Shown one piece after another: positions 10,701 through 20,052 of a stretch of 45,338 nucleotides of DNA (position 1 is the stretch's first letter; the number at the start of each line of letters is the position of its first letter). The DNA comes from Candidatus Apopatosoma intestinale (GTDB taxonomy: Bacteria; Bacillota; Clostridia; Oscillospirales; CAG-272): positions 1 to 45,338 of the forward strand of contig DODZ01000047.1 in the NCBI GenBank assembly GCA_003524145.1. Reading direction: 5' to 3'. The notes beneath the pieces were generated by a model. It saw only the letters and a program-made list of their open reading frames with translations. It did not search any database and was not told where the DNA came from. The position numbers and the translations under genes are program-made.

Positions 10701-13700
10701 TGCGCGGAAGGTGAAAATGTCCGTGCCATTCCAGTCAAGCCGGAAATATTGATTTTTCTGATTTGCGTATGCAATCCTGTCCTCGCGGTTTGTGATAGTC
10801 ACATAGTGCATCGGAGAGGTATTGATGCTATTTCCCTTGTTATAATTCCATTTCTGCAGAACGGGCGCATCGTAATACAGGCGTATATCGTGGCTCACTT
10901 CCTGCATCACTGTCTCGCCTGCGCCGTTTTTGTATTTGTACTTCAGCTCTGCCTTATAGGTATGCGGGTAGCTTTCCGGCTCGCTCATCGGGATAGGCAA
11001 AAAGCCTATGCCTGTGGATTTGTCATACAAGCCGTACTCGGCAAGGAAGTAGGAGGAGAGCCAATAGCATTGATTTTCCGCATCGTATGTTGAAGCAAAC
11101 GAGCTGGTGAAGCCGACCGATTTGGATTTTGTTCTCATTCGGAAGCGGCGGTTGTAATACTCTACCTTGATATACTGTGTATCGAGATATGTCACGGCAC
11201 CGTCCACATTCAGGGCAACGGCAAAATCGTTGGTGGTCGATTTGAAGGTGACCCATTTACATTCAAATGACTTGTAGGAGCTGCCGTTTGAAAAGGCGGT
11301 GTACTCGGCATTTTTGTAGTCCTCTGCCGAATAGTCCGGCTTGTAATAGGATTTTGTCGGGTCAAGCCTGTCATACTCCGTGGAGGTCGTTTTACGGCTG
11401 AAGGGATCTGCATATACGTGACGCTCCAGCCCCCAGTATGCGCCGAAGGTCGTGCCGAGAGTGTAATAGAAGATGCTGTGCGCCGGCTGGGTAGTTCCGT
11501 ATCCGAGCAGATATGCGCTGCCGCTCTCTGTCAGCCGCTTGTTGAACATCACCTCATTGGAGCTTACCTGCGTAGGCATGCTGTAGGTGAACACCGTGTT
11601 TTCAATCTCGCGGATAAACTGCAGGCTTCGGTTGCCCTGCGGCGTGATGATATGGCACAGGATGCGATTATCCGCCTTCAGATCCGCCTCGGAGATGCGG
11701 AAGGATATGTTGTGCGCATACCTTCCTTTTGCAAGGCTGAGCTCACCCGACGCCTGATTTTCACCGTCGAGCGTAATATCATACGCTCCCGCAGGCAGCC
11801 GGATCAGGCTTTGATAATCGTATGCTCCATTCTGGGTGAATCGGACGAGATAGCTTCCGTCCGCTTGCTGCTTTACGGATTTGATATTGGTATCCAGTTC
11901 GCCGGTATACCGGCGAATACGGTAGATCGGCTCATATTCCGCCGTAAGAACAATCGGCTCGGGATGCGCAATGGTGATGTCAAGCTCATATTTTGCAACG
12001 TTCTTTTCTTCTGAAATGCTATCCCAATAAGAATATGCAGACATAACGGTGTTATCAATATTTCCTACCCACGCTCCGAACACCGTAGTCGGAGAAAGCG
12101 GATCTTTGACATAATAATAGTTTGAACCAATATCCCAATTCAGCAATTCTCCTGTGGAACGGTCAAAAGCTCTCAACATGGCATAATCATGCTCATTTCC
12201 GTCTTTATCCTTCAGAATGAACTTAAATTTGCTCTGATATCCGAGTTGGAAGGATTTTTCGTGTGGCGAAAGGTCATCAATGATCCATTCCGCGCAGTAT
12301 GTGCCGAGATATTTCAATGATTCGGAAATATCCTTTGTCGAACTGGGGCGAACGATTACGCGCTGTCCGTCTGCCAGCTTCGGCAGGGTAATCGATTTTT
12401 GTCCGGCAACTCTATATGAAAGCAATGTGTCTCCGATCTGCAGATAAACATCGTAGTACGGGATCTTCGTTCCGACAAGGTCGGTTGGACAATTTACCGT
12501 GTAGTACTCGGTTTTTGAATCGTCGATTTTGAATACCGTTTCTACGGTTTCCTTATTCAGAGCGAAGGTCTGAACCGCGGGAAGCGATTTCAGAAACTCA
12601 TAGCTTTCCTGTGCGGTTGCTTTCTTCCATGAAAGCTTTTCTGTTCCCACAGGCAATGCGAGTAACTCTGCTCCGGATGCCACTATATCGGAAGGAACTT
12701 CTTCGTGAACTTCCTCGAATTGCGGCGCTCCGTCCTTCAAATAATAAACAAAGATCAAATGATTTCTACCTTGATAATCCATACGGAGCTTTATATTTGA
12801 AGCAACAGACAGCGTGTATTCGCTTGTCTCGGAGCAATCCAACCACCAGTAGTTTTTGCCGTATATGTTCCATGTCAGATTTCCGTTTGCTCCGCTCAGG
12901 TATACCGAAAGCCGCTTTTCGTTTTTGTCGGAAAATACGACGTCTGCTTCCAGAATGCCGTCTGCGCCGAGCGTGTAATAATCGCTCTCAAAGGTCGATG
13001 CTATTTCAATGGTAGCACCCTCGGGGGAATATCCGGAGGGATCGGTGAAGTGCAGTTTGACTCTCTTCACTACCGCTTTTTGAGATTTGATCTGCCCCGT
13101 AAATTCCTTGCCGCTGAAGCTGAAGCTTTGAGGAGAAATATATCTGCCGTCCTTGTATGCGGCATCGATGGTGACATAATAGCTTCCGGCTGTGAGTGTC
13201 TGCATGGGCAAGGTGACCTCGCCGCTTGCATCCAGCCGGAAATTCAGTTTGTCGCCCTTGCCGCTGAGAACACCCGTGATGCCGTCAAGAGAGCCTTCAA
13301 AGGTAAATTTCAGGTGTACCTCTTCCTTTACCGCCTCCTCAAGCGTCGCCTCAAAGGAGGTTTCGGGCTTCATCAGCATGAAGGTGAAGGTCTGATAAGG
13401 TATTTTTGTCGTGCGCTCGCCCGCTTCATTGTAAAGCGTGACATCTTCGATGGTGGCGTATATCCGTTCCGAATTGAGCGGTATGACCGCCACTGTCGCC
13501 TCGCCGTTACTGTCAAGCACGGCTTCGTTTCGGAAATATCCGCAGGAAATTCTTACCTTCACTCCGGCAAGGCTGCTGCCGCTTGCCGCATTGAATTTCA
13601 GCTTGACTGGATAGCTTTCCATTTTGGTGAATGCAGAGGGCAGAGGGAGAGTATATTCCTTACTGCCGTCCGTGGTGACGGTATACGACGACGGGATATC

Positions 13701-16700
13701 GTAGATATTGCCGTCTTCCTCCGCATACCGCTCTACAACTCTGCCGAGTGTAATGCTGCTACCGGAGACAAGGAAAGCACTTTCGCCGTCCTTCATCAGG
13801 TAGCCGTCCTCGTCGGTACTGCCGTCACAGCGGTACGGCAGGAACAGGATGATACCCTTCGGCACTTTGAAGCGTACGATTTTGTCAAAGGTGATCGGCG
13901 TCATGACCTTGTTTATGCCTTCACCTACATAAAAGTTGCCGCTCTTGTAAACCTCTCTGCCGTCCAGCAGCAGGGAGAGCGTATATGTTCCTTCGGAAAG
14001 GTCGCCGAAGGTGTAGAAGTTTGTTTCGGTTTCCGTATTCACGGCAAGCGTGAATGTTGATTTCTGCGTTTTGTTTCTCAGCACAAGCAGCATTTTTTCT
14101 ACCGTGCTCTTGGCATAGACGGCGTTGTTTACCGTCATTTCCACAGAAACCTTAGCTGTCATGGAGCAGGGGTAGTCCTCTGCCGCTTTTTCTGCGACCG
14201 CGGCACCGTTCTTATATGCCGTTACGGTCACAGACACAATCTCATAGATGCGGCTGAGCCTCCATACACCGTTCCATGCAGTGCCGGCATTGCCGAGGTC
14301 GATTTTATCTGTTTGCAGTGTGTCTTTATCGTCCATCGTTCTGTAAACGACGGTTGCTACGGCACTGTCAACGCCCGCTCCGATCGAGGCGCGTATATTG
14401 AGCGTGCTTCCGATGATATAGCCGTCACGATTGCGCTCAAGTGAAGCATCAAGCTTATCGATACTCCAGCCGTCCGGTGTTTTTGCCGTGACGGTCATGC
14501 TCGCGTCGGATTCATTGCCTGCGCCGTCATAGGCTTTTATATAATAGGAATATTCCGTATCGATCGCAAGCCCTTCGTCGGTGAAGGTGCGCTTTGCCGT
14601 ATCTCTGATAAGCACACCGTCGCGATATATGCGATAGCCCGACACGCGGACGTTATCCGTTGCCCGCGTCCAGCTGAGAGTGATGCTTGTTCCGCTTATC
14701 TGCGGTATCACGACAGCGGGAGCGGTGGGCTTTTCCGTATCGGGCGCGCCTGTCGGCTTGCCCATTGCGGAAGCGGCACTGCTGCGCATGCCTGCCGCAT
14801 TTTCAAAGATTATCTCGTAGGTATAAATTCTGTTGCTGTCAAGATTTGTGTCATTATAGGAGGTATATTCCTCCGTGAGGCAGCCGAGTGTTACTCCGTC
14901 GCGGGTAATCCACAGCTTTCCCGTGCCGACGGGAGCATCCCATGCGAGCTTCAGCTCGCCTGCCTCGCCGTTTGTCACCTTGAAGCCGGTGATCGGGCTG
15001 ACGTAAGAAGGTACGCTCTCGACACTTGTTTCTGCTGTTGCATCCGACGCTCCCTCCAGCTTTGAAACTGCCGAGAAGGTGTAGCTTCCGTATTCGGTAA
15101 GCGGCACACTCAGTCTGTATATGCCGTTTGCGGGAAGCGTTACGGGACTCAGCGTCTTTGCGGCGCCGCCCGGCGTCGTGTAGGAAACGCTGACAACAGC
15201 ACCCGCCTTGCCGCTTATCGTTAGAATAACGTCATCAGCCGCCGCATTCGGGGCAGACAGAGTGACAAAGTGTGCGCTCGGTGCGCCGGATACCTTAAAG
15301 GCAAAAGTTGTTTCCTTGGAGGTAAGCGCACTTTCCGTGTCGCCCGCAAAGGCGATGACCGCTTCATATTCGCCGGCTTCGAGCTTTCCGAGATTTATTC
15401 CCGTCCAGTCAAAGAACTCTTTTTTCTGCCAGTCGCCGCCTGCTTTGCGGTATTTTATTTCAAGGGGGAACAGCCTGACCTCACCTGTTATGCCCATCTT
15501 GGGGTTGCCTCCCGTAACGTGGCGTATATCTGTTATGCGCAATCCGCCCGTGACGGTCGCGTTCAGATCTATGAGAACATCCTGCTCTGCGGTAAATTCG
15601 CTCTGCGCGGGTGAGCCGACGAAGGAGTCAATCTCCCGCCCGCTTACGGTAAATTCTGTCTGATTCAGAGGAAGCGTCAGCATGAATACCGTGCCGCTGC
15701 CTTCCCACTCGAAGCTGCGCTCCGAAAGCTTTGCATACATTCCCGTGACGCCGCTGTCAAGCATGAACTTCTGAGCTCTGTAAACATACATACTGTTTCC
15801 GTCGGAGTTGTCCATTACAATGCCGCCCAGCTCCGGAATCAGGCAAAGCGAGGAGTTGCTGCTGTCATTATTGGATATACTGTATTCCCGGAATTCTTCA
15901 TCCGCAAGGACTACATTTGTTCCCTCTGCCGCAACATTGACTTCGCGGTAGAAAACATAGTATATCTGACTCTTGTCGCTGCCATATACCGAATCCACGC
16001 CGCCGACACAGTAGGAGCCGACAGGGATTTTGTCATGGGCACTTGTTGTAAAGGTATGCCCTCCGCAGTTTACAAACAGCAGAGGAGAGTAAACCTGTCT
16101 TCCGTTTTGACCCAGATAAACCTTAAGCTCGCCGAATTCCGCATCCGGTTTTGTTATGGTACGGGTGGGATTTGCGGGGTCATATTGGAAATAATCAAAG
16201 AACATTATGCTCTCGTCGGAAGATCCGCTGTTATTGCTGAGTCTGACCGGCACAAATACATTCGTGACGTCATCCCAATTTTTCGCGTCGAGATAAACGA
16301 TGTAGGATCCGTCTTCTTCCGCTTTATAGCCGATGGCTGTCGGAGTTTCTGTTTTTCCGTTGCGGACAATGGATATCTGCTCGACCGAAGCATAAGCGGA
16401 CGTATAGCCCTCGGGAACCTCCAGTCGGAGCGTCATCATTTTATCGAGCTTCACGTGGAGTGTTTTCGTCACCGTATTGAACTGATACGGCAGAAAGTCC
16501 ACATATGGCGTACCATCATAGGACAAATCGGTTTTCAGCGCATAGCGGACATTCAGAACGTAGTCACATTCGGCAATCGGCATTTTCGGCCAGCGGTTGA
16601 TACCGCCTGCATACAGCGTGCCGGGATAATCCTCAACCATGCCGGAATAATAGTCCGTCGTATCTTCCTCATTTGCGCTTTTCATGCTGAATTCGTTGGC

Positions 16701-19319
16701 TATGCTGTTAAAATACTGATTCGTTGAGGGGGTGGAGTAAGCGCTTTCCAGGATCTCACCGCCGACAAGGATATTGCCCTTATCGTCTACGGCTTTATGA
16801 ACAATCGTAGTGTTTTCTCCGTAGCAAAGCGTATCGGTGCCTATATCAAATTGCGTGATTATTTTTGTAGGATCGAAGTCAATGGAATTCATCGTATTGA
16901 CATCGACCTCTCCGAGAATATGCGTCACATGACAATATCTTCTTATTGTACTTTCGGTTCCGCTTGGTGTAACGTATTTATAGCGGATGACATCATATAT
17001 GCCGACGGCAAGATTCTGCGTTACAGGCGAGAGATATACTGTTTTGATATCTGTCCCGTACAGATTCAGCGACATACCGTCGCTGGCGGAGAGAATACTG
17101 CCGTTTGATGCGACGACTGTCCAGAGGTCGCCGTTGCCGAGAGAATCCACCGCGGAAATCGTTATCTCGCGAGCCGCGTCGATATCCTCGGCGAGAGAGA
17201 TTTCGGTTTTGTTTCCGTCCTGAACGGCGGTCGCAAATATGAGATATCGATTTTTCTCATCTTTGACAAAGAAGCGATGCTCGCCATCCGAAAGGTAGAA
17301 GGTTATATCGCCCGCGCTATCGGTATTGCCGATGTCGAGGCTGTCGCTTCCGCAGCAAAGCTTTATATCGGCATAGGAAAGCGTCACCGTACTGCCGCTG
17401 AAATGAAGCGTGGTTTTCTGTGCTTCGTCGCCGCCGAGAGAGATTTCCGGAGCAAAAACGCTCGTTTTGGTGAAAATCATATCGTCTGTCACAAAGCTGA
17501 AGGTCAGCCGTCCGCCGTTTTCATCGAAAAGCTTTTTGTCAACCTCGATTTCGGATGAAGAAGCACCTCCGACTTTCTGTAAAAACTTTCCCGTATCGGC
17601 GTTGTATACGGAAATCTGTCCGGCAATGGCGCTTCCTTCGGGATCGTAAATGCACAGGTTCGCTTTTGTAACCACAAGGCTGTTGCGGATGACAGTTGCA
17701 TATTCCGAATAGTTATGTACTGTCGTTGCGTCCTTGTTTGCTTCCGCTTCCGCCGCCGTGCGATAGAAAATTTTCAATGTAATGTCGCCGTCTTCTAAAC
17801 CCGAGGTGTCAAGGGTAAAAATGTACTCCGTCTGCTCCGTTGCCGTTTTCGGAACAGGCTCGGAGGTATACAGCACGGTCCCTTCTCCATTGTAAACAAC
17901 AAGCGTCGCATCCTTTGCAAGCGCCGCACCGACGGTAAGCCTTCCTGTAATCTCCACCGTACCTGTCAGCACATTGCGGCATTCAATTCCGCCCTGAATA
18001 GTGACGCGTGTCGCTTTCACGGAGCTGATGAACGCCTCTTTGACGCTGTCATCCATGTCCGTCATATTCCTGAAATTGTATACATGATAGTTTTTGCTGT
18101 AATATGACACTCCGCCGTGACCGTATGCAAACATGCGCTTGGCGGCGGTGATGGCTTCGGGGTTGGTTCTGCCTCCGAGAAGCGAGAACATGACCGCCGT
18201 GTAGCCTGAGATTGCCGCGCAGGATGCGGACGTGCCTGTAAAACGCGCATATCCGCCGCCGGGCTCGGTGGTCAAAAGACTGCTCCCATCGTGTCCGACA
18301 TAGTCATATCCGGGAACATCACTGTATTTTGCGCAGTAAGAGAACGACTGAATATTTGCGCTCGTATAATATCCGGCGAGAACAGGATAAGCATCCTGAA
18401 GATCCGCAGGATAAAATCCGGAGTAGGTCGTACTGCTGTTGTAGCCGCTGTCGTTTCCGCCGGCGCAGATTGAGAAAACATTTTGCCGATACGCATCACG
18501 GATCGCATTGGCGAGCGCTGTCGGATAATATGACATATTTGCGCCGAAGGACATATTCAGAATATCCGCACCGTTTTCTATAGCCCAATAAATACCGCGC
18601 ACGACATCGGCAATCTTGCCCTTGCTGTCCTCGCCGAGCACGCGTACGGGTATCAGCTCGAGGGGATATTTACCTGCCATTCCGCAAAAGCCAACGCCGT
18701 TGTCCGCCTCGGCTCCGATAAGTCCGGCTACTTTTGTGCCGTGCCCGTTCGCACCGATATCGGAATTTATGCCCTTGGCGATTGCCGCATCATTTATTGC
18801 GTCATAGCCGGCGACCACGCGGTTGACAAGGTCCTCATGCGTTGCGTCTATGCCGGTATCCAGCACGGCAACACGCACCGTGTAAAGGGAGCTGAGTCCC
18901 GCCTCGTCCGCCATTTTTCCCAGAGTATCGAGAAACGGCGCCGATACGTAAGTATCACTGATTCTCGGGTCGGTGGGTGCGGTTCCGAAATCCTCGGCTA
19001 TACCCGCCGCCTCAAGTGTGTAGTTATAGGTTACCGACTCAATGTTCGGCATTTTTTCATAGCGCACGGCTTCCTCATAGGAGCCGTCCACCAGCAGCAT
19101 ATTGCCGCCGAGCATCCGTCCGCCGTATACCGTCCGGAATACTTCCAGCGCACCTGCACTTGAAAATTCAAGAATCAGTCCGTCGCTGTCTCCCGTCGGA
19201 TAGCCGACCGCCGAATCTGAGCGGTTTGCGGCTCCCGCTGACATCTGCATCGGAAAGATGCCGAGCAGCATGATAACGCTGAGCAGCAGGCTGATCAGTT
19301 TTGTTGCTTTTTTACTCAT
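7752..19319 (-). CDS. Giant secreted subtilisin-like (S8) protease with FN3, cohesin-like and dockerin domains
   Basis: The start is placed at ATG 19319 (MSKKATKLISLLL...), which has AGAGAGG upstream; the in-frame ATG at 19340 lacks a ribosome site. The product is about 3855 aa with a signal peptide ending near residue 31. The catalytic triad is visible: Asp154 (VAVLDTGIDATHED), His193 (NGHGTKVAGLIGA), Ser364 (FTGTSASCAAISG), with oxyanion Asn289. Two fibronectin type III domains lie at ~1440-1610. A long stretch of beta-rich modules follows, then a charged coiled coil (~3210-3263), a carboxypeptidase-regulatory-like domain, a Big_2-like domain (~3506-3585) and a Cys-rich segment with CSCG and CSVCG motifs (~3586-3663). 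Last come a cohesin-like domain (~3666-3790) and a canonical dockerin (DANGDGTVDTLD and DMNGDGAVDIED). The dockerin and the cohesin-rich neighbours suggest an extracellular assembly. The protease substrate is unknown. Confidence 0.93.
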   Translation of the reverse strand: MSKKATKLISLLLSVIMLLGIFPMQMSAGAANRSDSAVGYPTGDSDGLILEFSSAGALEVFRTVYGGRMLGGNMLLVDGSYEEAVRYEKMPNIESVTYNYTLEAAGIAEDFGTAPTDPRISDTYVSAPFLDTLGKMADEAGLSSLYTVRVAVLDTGIDATHEDLVNRVVAGYDAINDAAIAKGINSDIGANGHGTKVAGLIGAEADNGVGFCGMAGKYPLELIPVRVLGEDSKGKIADVVRGIYWAIENGADILNMSFGANMSYYPTALANAIRDAYRQNVFSICAGGNDSGYNSSTTYSGFYPADLQDAYPVLAGYYTSANIQSFSYCAKYSDVPGYDYVGHDGSSLLTTEPGGGYARFTGTSASCAAISGYTAVMFSLLGGRTNPEAITAAKRMFAYGHGGVSYYSKNYHVYNFRNMTDMDDSVKEAFISSVKATRVTIQGGIECRNVLTGTVEITGRLTVGAALAKDATLVVYNGEGTVLYTSEPVPKTATEQTEYIFTLDTSGLEDGDITLKIFYRTAAEAEANKDATTVHNYSEYATVIRNSLVVTKANLCIYDPEGSAIAGQISVYNADTGKFLQKVGGASSSEIEVDKKLFDENGGRLTFSFVTDDMIFTKTSVFAPEISLGGDEAQKTTLHFSGSTVTLSYADIKLCCGSDSLDIGNTDSAGDITFYLSDGEHRFFVKDEKNRYLIFATAVQDGNKTEISLAEDIDAAREITISAVDSLGNGDLWTVVASNGSILSASDGMSLNLYGTDIKTVYLSPVTQNLAVGIYDVIRYKYVTPSGTESTIRRYCHVTHILGEVDVNTMNSIDFDPTKIITQFDIGTDTLCYGENTTIVHKAVDDKGNILVGGEILESAYSTPSTNQYFNSIANEFSMKSANEEDTTDYYSGMVEDYPGTLYAGGINRWPKMPIAECDYVLNVRYALKTDLSYDGTPYVDFLPYQFNTVTKTLHVKLDKMMTLRLEVPEGYTSAYASVEQISIVRNGKTETPTAIGYKAEEDGSYIVYLDAKNWDDVTNVFVPVRLSNNSGSSDESIMFFDYFQYDPANPTRTITKPDAEFGELKVYLGQNGRQVYSPLLFVNCGGHTFTTSAHDKIPVGSYCVGGVDSVYGSDKSQIYYVFYREVNVAAEGTNVVLADEEFREYSISNNDSSNSSLCLIPELGGIVMDNSDGNSMYVYRAQKFMLDSGVTGMYAKLSERSFEWEGSGTVFMLTLPLNQTEFTVSGREIDSFVGSPAQSEFTAEQDVLIDLNATVTGGLRITDIRHVTGGNPKMGITGEVRLFPLEIKYRKAGGDWQKKEFFDWTGINLGKLEAGEYEAVIAFAGDTESALTSKETTFAFKVSGAPSAHFVTLSAPNAAADDVILTISGKAGAVVSVSYTTPGGAAKTLSPVTLPANGIYRLSVPLTEYGSYTFSAVSKLEGASDATAETSVESVPSYVSPITGFKVTNGEAGELKLAWDAPVGTGKLWITRDGVTLGCLTEEYTSYNDTNLDSNRIYTYEIIFENAAGMRSSAASAMGKPTGAPDTEKPTAPAVVIPQISGTSITLSWTRATDNVRVSGYRIYRDGVLIRDTAKRTFTDEGLAIDTEYSYYIKAYDGAGNESDASMTVTAKTPDGWSIDKLDASLERNRDGYIIGSTLNIRASIGAGVDSAVATVVYRTMDDKDTLQTDKIDLGNAGTAWNGVWRLSRIYEIVSVTVTAYKNGAAVAEKAAEDYPCSMTAKVSVEMTVNNAVYAKSTVEKMLLVLRNKTQKSTFTLAVNTETETNFYTFGDLSEGTYTLSLLLDGREVYKSGNFYVGEGINKVMTPITFDKIVRFKVPKGIILFLPYRCDGSTDEDGYLMKDGESAFLVSGSSITLGRVVERYAEEDGNIYDIPSSYTVTTDGSKEYTLPLPSAFTKMESYPVKLKFNAASGSSLAGVKVRISCGYFRNEAVLDSNGEATVAVIPLNSERIYATIEDVTLYNEAGERTTKIPYQTFTFMLMKPETSFEATLEEAVKEEVHLKFTFEGSLDGITGVLSGKGDKLNFRLDASGEVTLPMQTLTAGSYYVTIDAAYKDGRYISPQSFSFSGKEFTGQIKSQKAVVKRVKLHFTDPSGYSPEGATIEIASTFESDYYTLGADGILEADVVFSDKNEKRLSVYLSGANGNLTWNIYGKNYWWLDCSETSEYTLSVASNIKLRMDYQGRNHLIFVYYLKDGAPQFEEVHEEVPSDIVASGAELLALPVGTEKLSWKKATAQESYEFLKSLPAVQTFALNKETVETVFKIDDSKTEYYTVNCPTDLVGTKIPYYDVYLQIGDTLLSYRVAGQKSITLPKLADGQRVIVRPSSTKDISESLKYLGTYCAEWIIDDLSPHEKSFQLGYQSKFKFILKDKDGNEHDYAMLRAFDRSTGELLNWDIGSNYYYVKDPLSPTTVFGAWVGNIDNTVMSAYSYWDSISEEKNVAKYELDITIAHPEPIVLTAEYEPIYRIRRYTGELDTNIKSVKQQADGSYLVRFTQNGAYDYQSLIRLPAGAYDITLDGENQASGELSLAKGRYAHNISFRISEADLKADNRILCHIITPQGNRSLQFIREIENTVFTYSMPTQVSSNEVMFNKRLTESGSAYLLGYGTTQPAHSIFYYTLGTTFGAYWGLERHVYADPFSRKTTSTEYDRLDPTKSYYKPDYSAEDYKNAEYTAFSNGSSYKSFECKWVTFKSTTNDFAVALNVDGAVTYLDTQYIKVEYYNRRFRMRTKSKSVGFTSSFASTYDAENQCYWLSSYFLAEYGLYDKSTGIGFLPIPMSEPESYPHTYKAELKYKYKNGAGETVMQEVSHDIRLYYDAPVLQKWNYNKGNSINTSPMHYVTITNREDRIAYANQKNQYFRLDWNGTDIFTFRAWFDKPKEVYNVYAVADVPENCKNFAIKLEYDEEQGCYTGTGVLGDMLNPPKEFNIVYELVAARPYEGMPTMQIKDLAKTYASSKDRADKGDNGLPEGWTMETVAPTNGWTLEEAYRIWAEYEKLVLSGNKITDDDLKALLGDEMKLYYPAYNIYNEKGELLGTIQNYFIFGGIKNTDGEYSIAIMNGNEYLGKVTNGFAVNKDKGIISMYTTSDNYELLLPEFGEENVSAAGIPAVVSKAASAIGGAIGSVGQLAASSPVVSAASDFFTVKGTADVLNAAHGDYIGNKDWMNYLTNEQRQDYLDMKSDSYLYTAIETAAGMAHPLAGVAFGLFDIWRGNMESDIEAKYKEIARLNRENIRLKEKLEWEEFKERWRTEMEEHERALVLIITYGWDGTTFPRNAELPYELSYYIDPSGYIFEGIEGNLLEGVRATVYYLDTASGEWVQWDSEAHGEGPNPNISGADGKYGWDVLIGKWKVVFEKDGYYTVESIELDVPPAHLDVNMSMVSTSPAMLKEVRAGARGAYIDFTFDRPVLVDDAKRLISVMFGGNALDGNTEALNAALTAFGNKQKAGEHDVTVGLNAATKFRFTPDEPIEVGASVKVVGEKGILTYNGIEMAAFESGYVLVPETVADPITALSYSGIKEIETGATLDLMSDLTITGSEGTLTFKAKTPTVAIVDENGVVTALSGGMAYFEISCGAVRTMAAVSVKEAPHAHSFTEEFPLIEYLASEATCTEPAKYYRFCSCGIVGTETFSHGEAKGHNFGEWTLNLADNTCERTCSVCGDVEKDNSISLLSVSGKTAKAGDTVSVTISLANNPGIAALAFRVSYPKGAMKLESAVAGGLFGSATLNTSTGMFLFDNAADVTENGTLLTLTFKVSDMAALGEYRISVEIISCNNAAEERVVICGGQANIEVSDILSGDANGDGTVDTLDITRLRRYLAEESVDLFPGADMNGDGAVDIEDLTCLRRYLVEAGAGLGE

Positions 19320-19361
19320 TGCTTTGTTCCTCTCTGTCATATCGGTTATTGTTGATTATCT

Positions 19362-19778
19362 TCAGGCATTCGGTTTTTCTTCTGCGGTGAGTCCGTTCAT
19401 GAGAAAGATCAGTCGCGGCAGTACCGTTTCCCTCCATGCGCTGATCTTCGGAACAGATACCTGTCCTTCCAGCTTGCCGTATGGAGTATCCAGAATAAAG
19501 AAGCCGTAATTTCCGCGTTCATTGTCCGCCTCACGTTCCATCAGCAGTGTGTACATTGTGCGTCCGTTCTCGCGGTATTCGGATTTTTTGTACTGCGGAA
19601 AGTTCACGCACTTTTCGTAGACATCAAGGCAACTCTCAAAGCTGATTACATACCGCTTCTGACGGTCGTCGATAAACAGGAAATTGCATCCCCTGTGGTC
19701 GGTGTCGAAATGGTAATCGGCATCCGGAATCACAGGGATATAAAACCCGTCGAACATTCTGTAGTCATTTTTGTGCAT
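19362..19778 (-). CDS. Conserved-looking 138-aa protein of unknown function
   Basis: ATG at 19778 follows a very strong AAGGAGG site. The protein is small, without signal peptide or membrane segment, and rich in aromatic and charged residues; it reads as a soluble cytoplasmic alpha/beta protein. It lies 42 bp upstream of the protease gene on the same strand, so the two are probably cotranscribed. I do not recognise the family. A regulatory or folding role for the block is only a guess from position. No convincing sigma-A promoter was found upstream; the gene is divergent from the solute-binding lipoprotein operon. Confidence 0.75.
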   Translation of the reverse strand: MHKNDYRMFDGFYIPVIPDADYHFDTDHRGCNFLFIDDRQKRYVISFESCLDVYEKCVNFPQYKKSEYRENGRTMYTLLMEREADNERGNYGFFILDTPYGKLEGQVSVPKISAWRETVLPRLIFLMNGLTAEEKPNA

Positions 19779-19821
19779 TTGTTGTCCTCCTTTTTCCGTG
19801 TAATGAGCTCACCGAAAACAA

Positions 19822-19850
19822 TTGACTAAATCAACGAAGTATGATATAAT
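19822..19850 (+). promoter_or_regulatory. Sigma-A-type promoter of the binding-protein operon
   Basis: TTGACT at 19822-19827, a 17-bp spacer and a perfect TATAAT at 19845-19850. Predicted transcription start is near 19857, giving a leader of about 195 nt before the ATG at 20053. Confidence 0.85.
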
Positions 19851-19991
19851 GAAAATGATACGTAAAACCTTTGCTTTCCCTTCAGGGTACAGTAACCGTT
19901 TTCTATGGTCTTATTATACGGATTTAGCCGGATTTGTCCCCATACTTTCCGGCCGAAAGTCGAGGTTTTCAAAAAAATATTTTCATTTTCT

Positions 19992-20037
19992 CGGGTTCAC
20001 CCTATACTTTTATAAAAAAAGTATAGGTTTTGACCCG
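19992..20037 (+). promoter_or_regulatory. Leader hairpin upstream of the binding-protein gene
   Basis: A perfect 10-bp stem (CCTATACTTT / AAAGTATAGG, 7-nt loop) is followed by TTTT, and an outer CGGGT/ACCCG pair closes the structure just before the GGAGGG ribosome site. It could be an attenuator (terminator-like) or control access to the ribosome site. No known riboswitch class was recognised. Confidence 0.5.
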
Positions 20038-20052
20038 TACGGAGGGCTCTTT

